From contig CAYYNP010000147.1 in NCBI GenBank assembly GCA_964472545.1, positions 1 through 23,796 of the forward strand: DNA of 23,796 bases. Reading direction: 5' to 3'. The DNA is from CAYYNP01 sp964472545 (GTDB taxonomy: Bacteria > Planctomycetota > Planctomycetia > Pirellulales > Thermoguttaceae). The position numbers and the translations under genes were made by a program. The notes beneath the pieces were generated by a model, which saw only the letters and a list, made by a program, of their open reading frames with translations, did not search any database and had not been told where the DNA came from. Below are positions 17,237 to 23,796 of the stretch, one piece after another (position 1 is the first letter of the stretch; the number at the start of each line of letters is the position of its first letter).

Positions 17237-18373
17237 ATGCCGCCAGTGGTAATCGACGTTCGCAGCGCGGAAGACTGGCGCGACGTGGTGCATCGGGCGG
17301 TACAAGCCCTGGTGGAAGGGGGGTTGGTAGCGTTCCCCACCGAAACGGTCTACGGCGTGGCGGCCAGCGCACTGGACCAACGGGCCGTGTTGAAGCTGAT
17401 CGACGTGAAGGGGCGTCAGCCGGGCCACGCCCTGCCGCTGGCCATCAAGAGCGCCGAGGAAGCCCGGGATTACGCCCCCGATATGGCCCCGCTGGCCAGG
17501 CGTCTGGCCCGACGATGTTGGCCGGGGCCGATCACGCTGGTGGTCGACGCCTCGCACCCCGAGAGCCTGGTCGGCCAGCTTCCGGCCCAAGTCCGGCCGA
17601 TCGTGGCTCCCGAGCAGACCGTGGGGCTGCGCGTGCCGGGACATCGGCTGATTCTCGACGTGCTCAGTATGCTGGCCGGCCCGCTGGCGCTCTCCAGCGC
17701 CAATCTCACCGGAGAACCCGACGCGGTCACGGCCGACGATGTGACGGCGGCCCTGGGCGATCGGCTCGATTTGGTGCTCGACGACGGGCCGTGCCGGTTC
17801 GGACAGCCGTCGTCGGTGGTTCACGTCGACGGCGAACGCTACGAGGTGCTGCGGGCCGGCGTGGTGCCGGAAAAGACGCTGCGTCGGCTGGCCGGCAAGA
17901 TGGTGCTGTTGGTTTGCACGGGCAACACCTGCCGCAGCCCGATGGCCGAGATCCTGCTGCGCGACCTGCTGGCAAAGCGGCTGAAATGCACCATCGACGA
18001 GTTGGAGAACCCGACGGCGGATCGCCCGGCGGTGATCGTGCTTTCGGCGGGGATTGCCGCCATGATGGGCGGGTGGGCCAGCCGCGACGCCGTAGAGACG
18101 ATGGCCACCTCGGGCCTGGATCTCGGCGGCCACCAAACGCAGCCGCTGAGCGAGCCGTTGGTCCGCCATGCCGACGTGATAATGACGATGACCCGCTCTC
18201 ATCGGGAGGCCATCGTAGCCCAATGGCCGGATGCGGCCGAGCGCACGTCGCTGCTGTGTGTCGACGGGACGGACGTAACCGACCCGATCGGAGGGCCCCT
18301 AGAGCGTTATCAACGGTGTGCGGCCCAGATTCGCCGCGAGCTGACCGCCCGGCTGGACGAACTGGCCGGCTGA
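17237..18373 (+). CDS. Fusion of threonylcarbamoyl-AMP synthase (Sua5/YrdC) and low-molecular-weight protein phosphatase
   Basis: The product has 378 residues. The first half (about 10-205) is a YrdC/Sua5 domain: FPTETVYGVAA near the start, KGR (58-60) and SSAN further on. This enzyme makes threonylcarbamoyl-AMP for the t6A modification of ANN-decoding tRNAs. The second half (about 220-378) is a low-molecular-weight phosphatase with the CX5R loop CTGNTCRS (C227 to R233) and the general-acid Asp in DPIGG (D349). Threonine at 231, where tyrosine phosphatases have isoleucine (CxGNICRS), is the residue reported to make Bacillus YwlE a phosphoarginine phosphatase, so arginine phosphatase activity is the better guess. 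In Bacillus, ywlC (Sua5), ywlE and ywlF (rpiB) are neighbours; here the first two are fused and rpiB follows. The promoter at 17159-17188 sets the start. Confidence 0.92.
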   Translation: MPPVVIDVRSAEDWRDVVHRAVQALVEGGLVAFPTETVYGVAASALDQRAVLKLIDVKGRQPGHALPLAIKSAEEARDYAPDMAPLARRLARRCWPGPITLVVDASHPESLVGQLPAQVRPIVAPEQTVGLRVPGHRLILDVLSMLAGPLALSSANLTGEPDAVTADDVTAALGDRLDLVLDDGPCRFGQPSSVVHVDGERYEVLRAGVVPEKTLRRLAGKMVLLVCTGNTCRSPMAEILLRDLLAKRLKCTIDELENPTADRPAVIVLSAGIAAMMGGWASRDAVETMATSGLDLGGHQTQPLSEPLVRHADVIMTMTRSHREAIVAQWPDAAERTSLLCVDGTDVTDPIGGPLERYQRCAAQIRRELTARLDELAG

Positions 18374-18406
18374 AGTCACAATAGGGCTCAGCGGGTTCCG
18401 GGGGAG

Positions 18407-18433
18407 GCCGGCGGCCTTTGGCGTGCCGCCGGC
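18407..18433. repeat. GC-rich hairpin between the Sua5-phosphatase gene and rpiB
   Basis: Perfect 9-bp arms gccggcggc (18407-18415) and gccgccggc (18425-18433) surround a 9-base loop. No T-run follows, so it is not a classic intrinsic terminator. It may be part of a longer dispersed repeat. Confidence 0.6.
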
Positions 18434-18490
18434 TGTTGCCGGCGCCGCACCTGATCCGCACTGAAGAGTCCCCAACCCGGTCCCATATCT

Positions 18491-18946
18491 ATGCGTATTG
18501 CCATCGGCAGCGACCACCGCGGCTGTGCCATCCGCTCGAAGGTGATCGAGTCGGTGCAGCGCCTTGGCCACGAAGTGGAAGACGTGGGCACGTTCAGCCC
18601 CGACGCGGTCGACTATCCCGATGTCGCCGCGGAGGCTGCCCGAAAAGTCAGCACCGGCGAGGTCGAGCGGGGTATCCTGATTTGCGGCACCGGCCTGGGA
18701 ATGTGTATTGCCGCGAACAAGGTCCAGGGGGTCCGGGCGGCCCCGTGTCACGACGACCTGACGGCCGAGATGAGCCGCCGCCACAACGACACCAACGTGC
18801 TATGCCTGTCGGCCGATCTGCTCGGCGCGCGGTTGATCGATCGAATGATCGAACTCTGGCTGTCGACGCCTTTTGAGGGCGGCCGCCACGCGCGGCGCAT
18901 CGACAAGATCGTCCAACTCGAAAATCGTTCGGCCGGCGGAACTTAG
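18491..18946 (+). CDS. rpiB: Ribose 5-phosphate isomerase B
   Basis: The product has 151 residues, the usual length of the RpiB/LacAB family. It interconverts ribose 5-phosphate and ribulose 5-phosphate in the pentose phosphate pathway, in the cytoplasm. Family features visible: IAIGSDHRG at the N-terminus (D8, H9), the catalytic-cysteine block ICGTGLGMCIAANK (C65), and RRHNDTNVLCLSAD (H98, N99, D100). The ATG at 18491 starts directly at the conserved MRIAIGSDH. No clear Shine-Dalgarno is seen. It lies 117 bases after the Sua5-phosphatase fusion, the same order as ywlC-ywlE-ywlF in Bacillus. Confidence 0.95.
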   Translation: MRIAIGSDHRGCAIRSKVIESVQRLGHEVEDVGTFSPDAVDYPDVAAEAARKVSTGEVERGILICGTGLGMCIAANKVQGVRAAPCHDDLTAEMSRRHNDTNVLCLSADLLGARLIDRMIELWLSTPFEGGRHARRIDKIVQLENRSAGGT

Positions 18947-18970
18947 GGCACGATTTGCCCGCATCTTTTC
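18946..18970 (+). terminator. Weak candidate terminator after rpiB
   Basis: A short stem gggca (18946-18950) / tgccc (18956-18960) is followed by gcatctttt. The stem is only five base pairs and the T-run is short and offset. Confidence 0.25.
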
Positions 18971-19074
18971 CCAAGTTTTCCAGTTCTACCGGTCCTGCCG
19001 CTTCGAGATTGGGATCGTATCGACTCTGGCGGCGAAAAAAGCTAAAGACCGCCCGTTCGACAGGCGGCAGGCGC

Positions 19075-19103
19075 TTGGAAAATTTCTCACTTCTTGTTAG
19101 AGT
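19075..19103 (+). promoter_or_regulatory. Candidate promoter of the 194-residue protein gene
   Basis: TTGGAA (19075-19080) and TAGAGT (19098-19103) are separated by 17 bases; each matches four of six consensus positions. It lies in a locally AT-richer stretch about 70 bases before the start codon. Confidence 0.3.
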
Positions 19104-19174
19104 CGAGTGATAGAGCGAGACACGATCGCACCCAGGGGTCCGGCCGACCACAGCGAGGCAACGGTAACTCTTCC

Positions 19175-19759
19175 ATGTATGATTCTCGTCGCTCTCATCC
19201 CGATGAAGTCGAACAGCTCCTGCGCAACGCCGAATTGCGGGACGAACTGGAGCGGTACTTCGACGAATCGATCACGCGGGTGAACATCCAACACTGGCCG
19301 TTGCGGGCGGAAAACGAGTTTCTGGCCTGTATGCTGGCCTGGGAACAGGCGCCCGTCCTGCCGATCTATCGGTGGTTCGAGCCGGAACTGCGGCCGCCGC
19401 GGCCGGAGACGCTCGAAGACGAGGACCTGAATCGCATCCTCTGGGACGTGGTCCGCAAGTTGGCCACGCACCGTATCGTGCTCGACTTCACCGAGCACCT
19501 CTGTGACCGCGAACTCTATTGCCTGATCTTCCGCGACATCTTGCCCGCCCGGGAGAAAAAGACCGATTGGCCGGGCAATTATCTCCACTGGGATTGCACC
19601 GGGCCGAACAGCGATCCGGAAATCTGGCTACGGTATTACGCGACCGAAGAGGAACGCAAGAACTGGGAGCGGACCTATCGCCAACCGCTTCCGCCGGTGG
19701 CCGAGCCGCCGTATCCCAGGTCGCTGCCCAGAGAGCCGGAAGAAGTCGGCGACGGATAA
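19175..19759 (+). CDS. Conserved-looking protein of unknown function
   Basis: The product has 194 residues, is rich in Glu, Arg, Trp and Pro, and shows no signal peptide or membrane helix, so it is probably cytoplasmic. I do not recognise a family. It has a helical first half (VEQLLRNAELRDELERYFDES), a central HRIVLDFTEHLCDRELYCLIFRD region and a WPGNYLHWDC segment with clustered aromatics. The ATG at 19175 (MYDSRRSHPDE) is preferred over an in-frame ATG at 19094, which lies inside the candidate promoter. Its TAA stop abuts the fold-back element at 19761 and forms part of a possible 4-bp target duplication. It stands alone between rpiB and the membrane protein genes. Confidence 0.75.
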   Translation: MYDSRRSHPDEVEQLLRNAELRDELERYFDESITRVNIQHWPLRAENEFLACMLAWEQAPVLPIYRWFEPELRPPRPETLEDEDLNRILWDVVRKLATHRIVLDFTEHLCDRELYCLIFRDILPAREKKTDWPGNYLHWDCTGPNSDPEIWLRYYATEEERKNWERTYRQPLPPVAEPPYPRSLPREPEEVGDG

Positions 19760-19760
19760 G

Positions 19761-19902
19761 GGGCGGCCGACGAATAACTTCCCGGTTTCAGTGATGGGTG
19801 GCTGGGGCATAGCGCAGCGGTGCCCCAGTTGTCCGGGTCCTGGGGCTTCGCTGCGCTCAGCCACCAGCCACCCCAAGTGGGGAAGTTATTCATCGGCCGC
19901 CC
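19761..19902. mobile_element. MITE-like fold-back element
   Basis: Terminal inverted repeats of 23 bases (19761-19783 and 19880-19902) match at 22 positions. The interior is also self-complementary: ggtggctgg and gcgcagcg recur in inverted order with ccccag blocks. The 142-bp unit is flanked on both sides by TAAG (19757-19760 and 19903-19906), a possible 4-bp target duplication. It encodes nothing, so it would need a transposase elsewhere. Confidence 0.65.
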
Positions 19903-19952
19903 TAAGTGCCCGCCGTGTCCACGGCTGGCGTCTTCTCGGCGTTGGCAAGTGA

Positions 19953-19971
19953 GGCAAGCATCTTGCTTGCC
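19953..19971. repeat. Short perfect hairpin repeat
   Basis: Arms ggcaagca (19953-19960) and tgcttgcc (19964-19971) flank the 3-nt loop tct. The layout equals that of the hairpin at 5780-5796 in the TIR gene, which has the same loop but different arms. Confidence 0.75.
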
Positions 19972-20009
19972 TTTCGGGACTTTGCACCAAGCGCAATCCC
20001 GCTCTTCTC

Positions 20010-20038
20010 CTGACATGCGACCGCCTATCGGGTAGGAT
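20010..20038 (+). promoter_or_regulatory. Candidate promoter of the proline-rich membrane protein gene
   Basis: CTGACA (20010-20015) and TAGGAT (20033-20038) are separated by 17 bases; they match the consensus at five and four of six positions. Transcription would start near 20045, about 60 bases before the ATG at 20104. Confidence 0.4.
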
Positions 20039-20103
20039 GGCATACGTCCCCGCCGCACGGGAATTCACGCGGCTGTGTGAACCTGCTCCCCCTGGGGATC
20101 GGC

Positions 20104-21723
20104 ATGCGACGCAACGAGAAACGGAAACGCCGAACCGGCAGCCAGGATCCGGTCAGGGCGGTGCGCAGGTCGCGGCAGCAACAACAGATCATCATCAGTT
20201 GCGTGGCCGTGGGAGCGGTGATGGTCGTGGGGCTTCTGCTCTTGCTGGCCCTCGGCGGCAAGCCGCGGAAGCGCGGCCCATCGACACCGTCTGCCCAACG
20301 CACCACGACCGACCGGGCGACACAGGCGCAAGCGGATCGTGGTCCGCGCTCCTGGCGCGGGGGTGCGCCACGCCCTACCGGCCCGTCCACGCTGGCCGAT
20401 CTGGTCGACCGGGCCGACGACCCAGATTCCGCCGCCCCAGATTCCGCCGCCATCGAACCCGGTGAAACGGGGCCGGACGGTCTGCCGGCGGACGCTGCCC
20501 GGCGAGCGATGGCCGATCGCGATCTGGCAGCCGCCAGAGTACACGCCGACGCCGCCATCGGACAGGCCGCTACCGACGCCGAATTGCACGAGGCCCGCCG
20601 CGTCGGTGCGCTGTTGGATGCGTTGGAGGGCTTTTGGGACGCCGTCGAGAAAGAGGCGTTGCGCCTTCAAAGCGGTCAAGATATTCCTCTTGGCGACACG
20701 CGGGTGATGATTGTCGAGGCCAACGAGGGAACGTTGTTGGTCCATTGGGCCGGCCAACTCCGCCAGTTCACCGTCGACGATATTCCCGCCGTGCTTGCCG
20801 TGACGTTGGCCGATCGGCGGCTGCTTAGCGGCCATCCCGGGACGAATCTCCGCCTGGGGGCGTTCTGGGCCATCGACGCCAAGGGCGATCGTGAGAAGGC
20901 CCGGCACTGTTGGGAGGCCGCCGGTGACGAAGGCAGGGGGCTAATGCCGGAGTTGGACGTTTCCCCACCGGTGCTGCCATCGGATACCCAGCTTGCCGAC
21001 GCCGGTGATCCACCGCCCGATTTCCCCACCGAGCCGCCAGACCGCCCGCTGCCGCCCGACCCGCTGCCGCCCGCCCCCGAGTCTCCCAAGGAGCCGACGG
21101 ACGCAGATCCCCAACCGCCGCAGCCCCCACCACCTCCAGAGGGCCAAACGCCCCCAGTCAAGCCGCCCGAACCGCAACCGCCCGCCGTCGACGAACGGCT
21201 GCCGGTTCCCTCGACGGTCGAGCAATCGCTCGCGGAAGAGTTGATTCGCCTGCGTTTTGCCGACGATTTTGCGGGCGACCCGGACGCGGAAGATCGAGCA
21301 GAGTTGGCCCAGAAGCTGGCTGCAGCCGCCGGCGAAGCCGAAGGCGATTCCACCAAGCGATTCACGCTCTATCGCATGGCTCTCGACATGGTGACCGATT
21401 TGGGCGACACCGGGTCGATATACTCTCTGGTCGATCAGATGGCCCGAATCTACCAGATCGACCCCTTGGACATGAAAGCCAAGTCGCTGTTGACAGCCTG
21501 GCGCTCCGAAGACGCCGCGGGAAACCGCGGGGTGATTTTGCGGCGCAGCCAAGAGATCCTCGAAACAGCGATCCAGTCGGAGAACCATCTGGCGGCGCAT
21601 CGGGCGATCCGCGTGGCGATCTCGGGCGCCAAGAACGCCAAGGACTATCGCACCGCCCGGCAGCTCGAGGAACAGGCCCGAGAAATCCAGGCCAAGCTGC
21701 GTGCCAAGGCCGCCGAGCAATAG
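20104..21723 (+). CDS. Membrane-anchored protein with proline-rich linker and helical C-terminal domain
   Basis: The product has 539 residues. A very basic N-terminus (MRRNEKRKRR) precedes one membrane helix (about 29-51), so the bulk should face the periplasm. A helical, TPR-like part (about 130-290, with AIDAKGDREKARHCWEAAGDE) is followed by a proline-rich linker (about 293-370). The C-terminal helical domain (about 377-539) begins EELIRLRFADDFAGDPDAEDRAELAQKL when read in pieces and resembles a helical module common in planctomycete proteins. Function unknown. The ATG at 20104 is chosen over a GTG at 20077 because the charged tail then leads straight to the membrane helix; no strong ribosome binding site decides it. 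The next gene also has a proline-rich stretch and is probably in the outer membrane. Confidence 0.8.
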   Translation: MRRNEKRKRRTGSQDPVRAVRRSRQQQQIIISCVAVGAVMVVGLLLLLALGGKPRKRGPSTPSAQRTTTDRATQAQADRGPRSWRGGAPRPTGPSTLADLVDRADDPDSAAPDSAAIEPGETGPDGLPADAARRAMADRDLAAARVHADAAIGQAATDAELHEARRVGALLDALEGFWDAVEKEALRLQSGQDIPLGDTRVMIVEANEGTLLVHWAGQLRQFTVDDIPAVLAVTLADRRLLSGHPGTNLRLGAFWAIDAKGDREKARHCWEAAGDEGRGLMPELDVSPPVLPSDTQLADAGDPPPDFPTEPPDRPLPPDPLPPAPESPKEPTDADPQPPQPPPPPEGQTPPVKPPEPQPPAVDERLPVPSTVEQSLAEELIRLRFADDFAGDPDAEDRAELAQKLAAAAGEAEGDSTKRFTLYRMALDMVTDLGDTGSIYSLVDQMARIYQIDPLDMKAKSLLTAWRSEDAAGNRGVILRRSQEILETAIQSENHLAAHRAIRVAISGAKNAKDYRTARQLEEQAREIQAKLRAKAAEQ

Positions 21724-22025
21724 CAGCCGACGTCGTCAGTCTTCCGTCGGGCGCGGGCCCTCTTCCGATCGCGTTCTCCCGCATGGCGAATCCTCTTTAC
21801 GAGCGTCATCTCAGCACTTGCCGTGCATCTAGTGAATATAGGCAATTTGCGAGTTCACCGGTAAGTTTTCCGATAGAAGAATCTACGGCTTCTTCTTGGA
21901 ATTTGCCGGTTATTCCTATTCTGCGGGCGCTGGTTGGCCGATTAGGCACGTGTGTAGTTCTGCGGCTGGCCGGTTGGTGTGTAGTTTGTGTGACCGCCTG
22001 CCGGTGAGTGAAGGAGGACAATCTT
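21724..22025. other. Intergenic leader of the outer-membrane protein gene
   Basis: This stretch of 302 bases has no supported gene and is AT-richer than its surroundings from about 21825 to 21925. A possible promoter pair, TTGGAA (21896-21901) and TATTCT (21917-21922), has only a 15-base spacer. The ribosome binding site AAGGAGG lies at its end. Confidence 0.45.
22011..22017 (+). promoter_or_regulatory. Strong ribosome binding site
   Basis: AAGGAGG lies eight bases before the ATG at 22026. It fixes that start over the GTG at 22008, which overlaps this site. Confidence 0.85.
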
Positions 22026-23669
22026 ATGAAGCATGCAACTCGGGTAGCCTTAGCCTTGTCGGTGGTGATCGGTCTGTTTGTGGGAGGCCGGACCATCGCA
22101 CAGCAAGCCACGCCGACGTCTCCTCCGGAGCTCGTCGAGCCGCCGATCACGGTACTGCCGCGGGAGATCCCCCCGGAATCGCCGTCGCCGCCGGCCGTCA
22201 ATGCGCCGCCGCCGGTGGCGGTGGAGGCGGATCCCCCCGACCCGCCGACGGCGCCGTCGTCTCCGCCCGCGCCCACATCACCCCCCTCACCACCAGCGCT
22301 TCCCGCGGTGATTCCCCCGGGTGGCGATACGGCACTGCCTGTGGCTCAGCCGCCGGAAATCCCCGCCTCGACCCCCGAACCGCCGGCCGTCTTGCCGGAC
22401 ACAACGGCACGAGAGGACATCGGCCGGCCGGAGGGCCGCGCTTTGCCCGAGCCCGACGCGTCGAATCCATTCCTGGTTCCCGTGGATCCGCCCCAGGGGC
22501 AAGGCGATTTGATCTACCCGGACGGCAGCCCGTTCGGGGCATGCGGTGAGGTGTTCAACTGCGCGGGCTGTGGCGGAGGGAGCTGCACCCCGCCGACGTT
22601 GTCGTTGTATCAGGGCGTGCGGGTACTTTCGCACAGCCACGTCAAGGGCAGGGGATTGAGTTTCGAGTTGCTTCCCGATTTCAACGTCTTCCTACCAAGA
22701 ATGAGCGTTTCGGCGATCGGCTTCAACGTGGCCACCGGCTATCAGGTCACCGCCCACCGCTACTTGGGGCGAGACTCCGCCAACCGCGATCAGTTCTTCG
22801 AGTTCGCCTACTGGGGAATGAATCACTGGCGAACCACGCACACGATTGCCGGCGGGCAATTGACCTATAACGAGACGGTGCCCGATCCCGACGATCCCGA
22901 CGCGACGATCCAAGTTCCCGCGCTGATCGCCGGAAACCTGTTCACACCGTTCGACTCCGGCATCGGCGGTTTCAACCGGGCCGAACGTCACCTAATCACG
23001 TACGAGTCGGACATCAACAACTTCGAGCTCAACGTACGGCTCACGCCGCGCGGACGCAAGCCCCGCAGCGTGTTTCGCAACGGCCGTTGGCGCTACGAGT
23101 GTCAGCCGGGCCGATACACGTCGTTGATGGTCGGGTTGCGCTATCTGTCGCTCGACGAAGGCTTCCGGCTGCAGTCCAGCGGCTTGGCCGGCCCGTTGGA
23201 CGACGAAGGCGAGATCATCACCGTCGACGAAGTCTCCGGCGACTACCTCGTGCTCTCGCACAACGACATGTTCGGCTTCCAAATCGGCGGAGATATGATC
23301 TTCCGCAAGTGTCGTTGGGAATGGGGGTTCCGAGGCAAGGCCGGCTCGATGGTGAACTTCTCCGATCAAAACACGATCATGCGCAACGACGTTCCGGAAG
23401 ATATCGACCCGTTCCACACCACCGACGTGAGCCTCTTCCAGGTCGCCCGCGACGACGACATCGCGTTGATCGGCGAACTCGGCATGGTGGCCACCGTTCG
23501 GCTGCGTCCGAATTTCTCCGTGCACGTGGCCTACGATCTGATGTGGATGACCGGACTGTCGCTGGCGGCGGAGCAACTCAGGTTGGATCCGACCCGGCCG
23601 GCTCGCGTCCGCACCAACGGGGTGATGTACTCCCACGGCCTCTCGCTGGGGATGGAGATGACCTGGTAG
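22026..23669 (+). CDS. Probable outer-membrane beta-barrel protein with proline-rich N-terminal region
   Basis: The product has 547 residues. A signal peptide (about 1-25, cleavage likely near TIA-QQ) is followed by a long Pro/Glu/Ser-rich segment (about 28-155). A cysteine cluster with C173, C179, C182 and C187 (C-x5-C-x2-C-x4-C) precedes a domain of alternating polar and hydrophobic strands rich in Tyr, Phe and Gly. It ends in MEMTW; a terminal aromatic residue is typical of barrel proteins recognised by BamA. The layout resembles planctomycete BBP7-type barrel proteins, but I cannot confirm the family. It is probably a porin or structural protein of the outer membrane. The strong ribosome binding site suggests high expression. 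Confidence 0.8.
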   Translation: MKHATRVALALSVVIGLFVGGRTIAQQATPTSPPELVEPPITVLPREIPPESPSPPAVNAPPPVAVEADPPDPPTAPSSPPAPTSPPSPPALPAVIPPGGDTALPVAQPPEIPASTPEPPAVLPDTTAREDIGRPEGRALPEPDASNPFLVPVDPPQGQGDLIYPDGSPFGACGEVFNCAGCGGGSCTPPTLSLYQGVRVLSHSHVKGRGLSFELLPDFNVFLPRMSVSAIGFNVATGYQVTAHRYLGRDSANRDQFFEFAYWGMNHWRTTHTIAGGQLTYNETVPDPDDPDATIQVPALIAGNLFTPFDSGIGGFNRAERHLITYESDINNFELNVRLTPRGRKPRSVFRNGRWRYECQPGRYTSLMVGLRYLSLDEGFRLQSSGLAGPLDDEGEIITVDEVSGDYLVLSHNDMFGFQIGGDMIFRKCRWEWGFRGKAGSMVNFSDQNTIMRNDVPEDIDPFHTTDVSLFQVARDDDIALIGELGMVATVRLRPNFSVHVAYDLMWMTGLSLAAEQLRLDPTRPARVRTNGVMYSHGLSLGMEMTW

Positions 23670-23721
23670 CCTCGCCGCTTGCCCAGGAGAACTGCAAAGT
23701 CGATTCGCGGGAGTGGAAAAC

Positions 23722-23790
23722 GGGGACTGGCTCCGAGCCATAATCAACACGGAACCTGCCGACGAAGTTCCCGGCTCGGTGCCTGTCCCC
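23722..23790. repeat. Fold-back repeat at the right end
   Basis: Arms at 23722-23739 and 23773-23790 are inverted repeats of 18 bases with two mismatches; the A/T-rich flanks (aaaa and tttt) extend the pairing. The first 14 bases of the left arm are the reverse complement of 39-52 at the other end of the window. The element may run beyond the window. Confidence 0.7.
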
Positions 23791-23796
23791 CTTTTC

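Larger units (their letters stand above)
19760..20103. other. Gap holding a fold-back element, a second hairpin repeat and a promoter
   Basis: This stretch of 344 bases has no supported gene. It holds the MITE-like element at 19761-19902, a perfect small hairpin at 19953-19971, and a candidate promoter at 20010-20038 for the next gene. Confidence 0.6.

Noticed and set aside
18407..18433. Intrinsic terminator between the Sua5-phosphatase gene and rpiB
   Set aside because: The stem is strong but no T-run follows; kept only as a hairpin.

Overview
The window is GC-rich, gene-dense DNA that most resembles a planctomycete, probably near Pirellulales. This is inferred from protein hallmarks, not from a marker gene. 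The hallmarks are: a giant surface protein with the LEPRVLLSA N-terminal motif and a dockerin-like C-terminus; a MoxR ATPase beside a large membrane VWA protein; a membrane-anchored NHL propeller; a helical module of a kind common in planctomycete proteins; a proline-rich outer-membrane barrel candidate; and many fold-back repeats in the intergenic gaps. There are ten protein genes. No rRNA, tRNA, CRISPR array or intact insertion sequence was seen.

Left part (1-8301): a repeat-rich leader precedes a 1621-residue secreted metzincin-type metalloprotease with adhesin-like domains (357-5222, +). It converges, with a 10-bp gap, on a 966-residue TIR / NB-ARC (STAND) / TPR protein (5233-8133, -), a bacterial NLR-like immune sensor candidate. 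The TPR region of that gene carries an in-frame palindromic, G-rich insertion. A good sigma70-type promoter lies just upstream.

Middle (8302-17137, all -): a formate dehydrogenase alpha subunit is split for ordinary gene callers by an in-frame TGA at 10881-10879. That TGA sits exactly at the known selenocysteine position and is followed by a SECIS-like hairpin. Next come a MoxR AAA+ ATPase, a BatA-like membrane protein with two VWA domains and a glutamine-amidotransferase-like domain, and a membrane-anchored NHL propeller.

Right part (17138-23796, all +): a strong promoter drives a fusion of a threonylcarbamoyl-AMP synthase domain (Sua5/YrdC) with a low-molecular-weight phosphatase whose loop matches the protein-arginine phosphatase YwlE. 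rpiB follows, matching the ywlC-ywlE-ywlF order of Bacillus. Then come an unknown 194-residue protein, a membrane-anchored proline-rich protein and an outer-membrane barrel candidate.

The strongest points for follow-up are the selenocysteine formate dehydrogenase, the TIR-STAND protein with its repeat insertion, the Sua5-arginine phosphatase fusion, and a set of unrelated hairpins that share one architecture (6-8 bp perfect arms, 3-nt loop).
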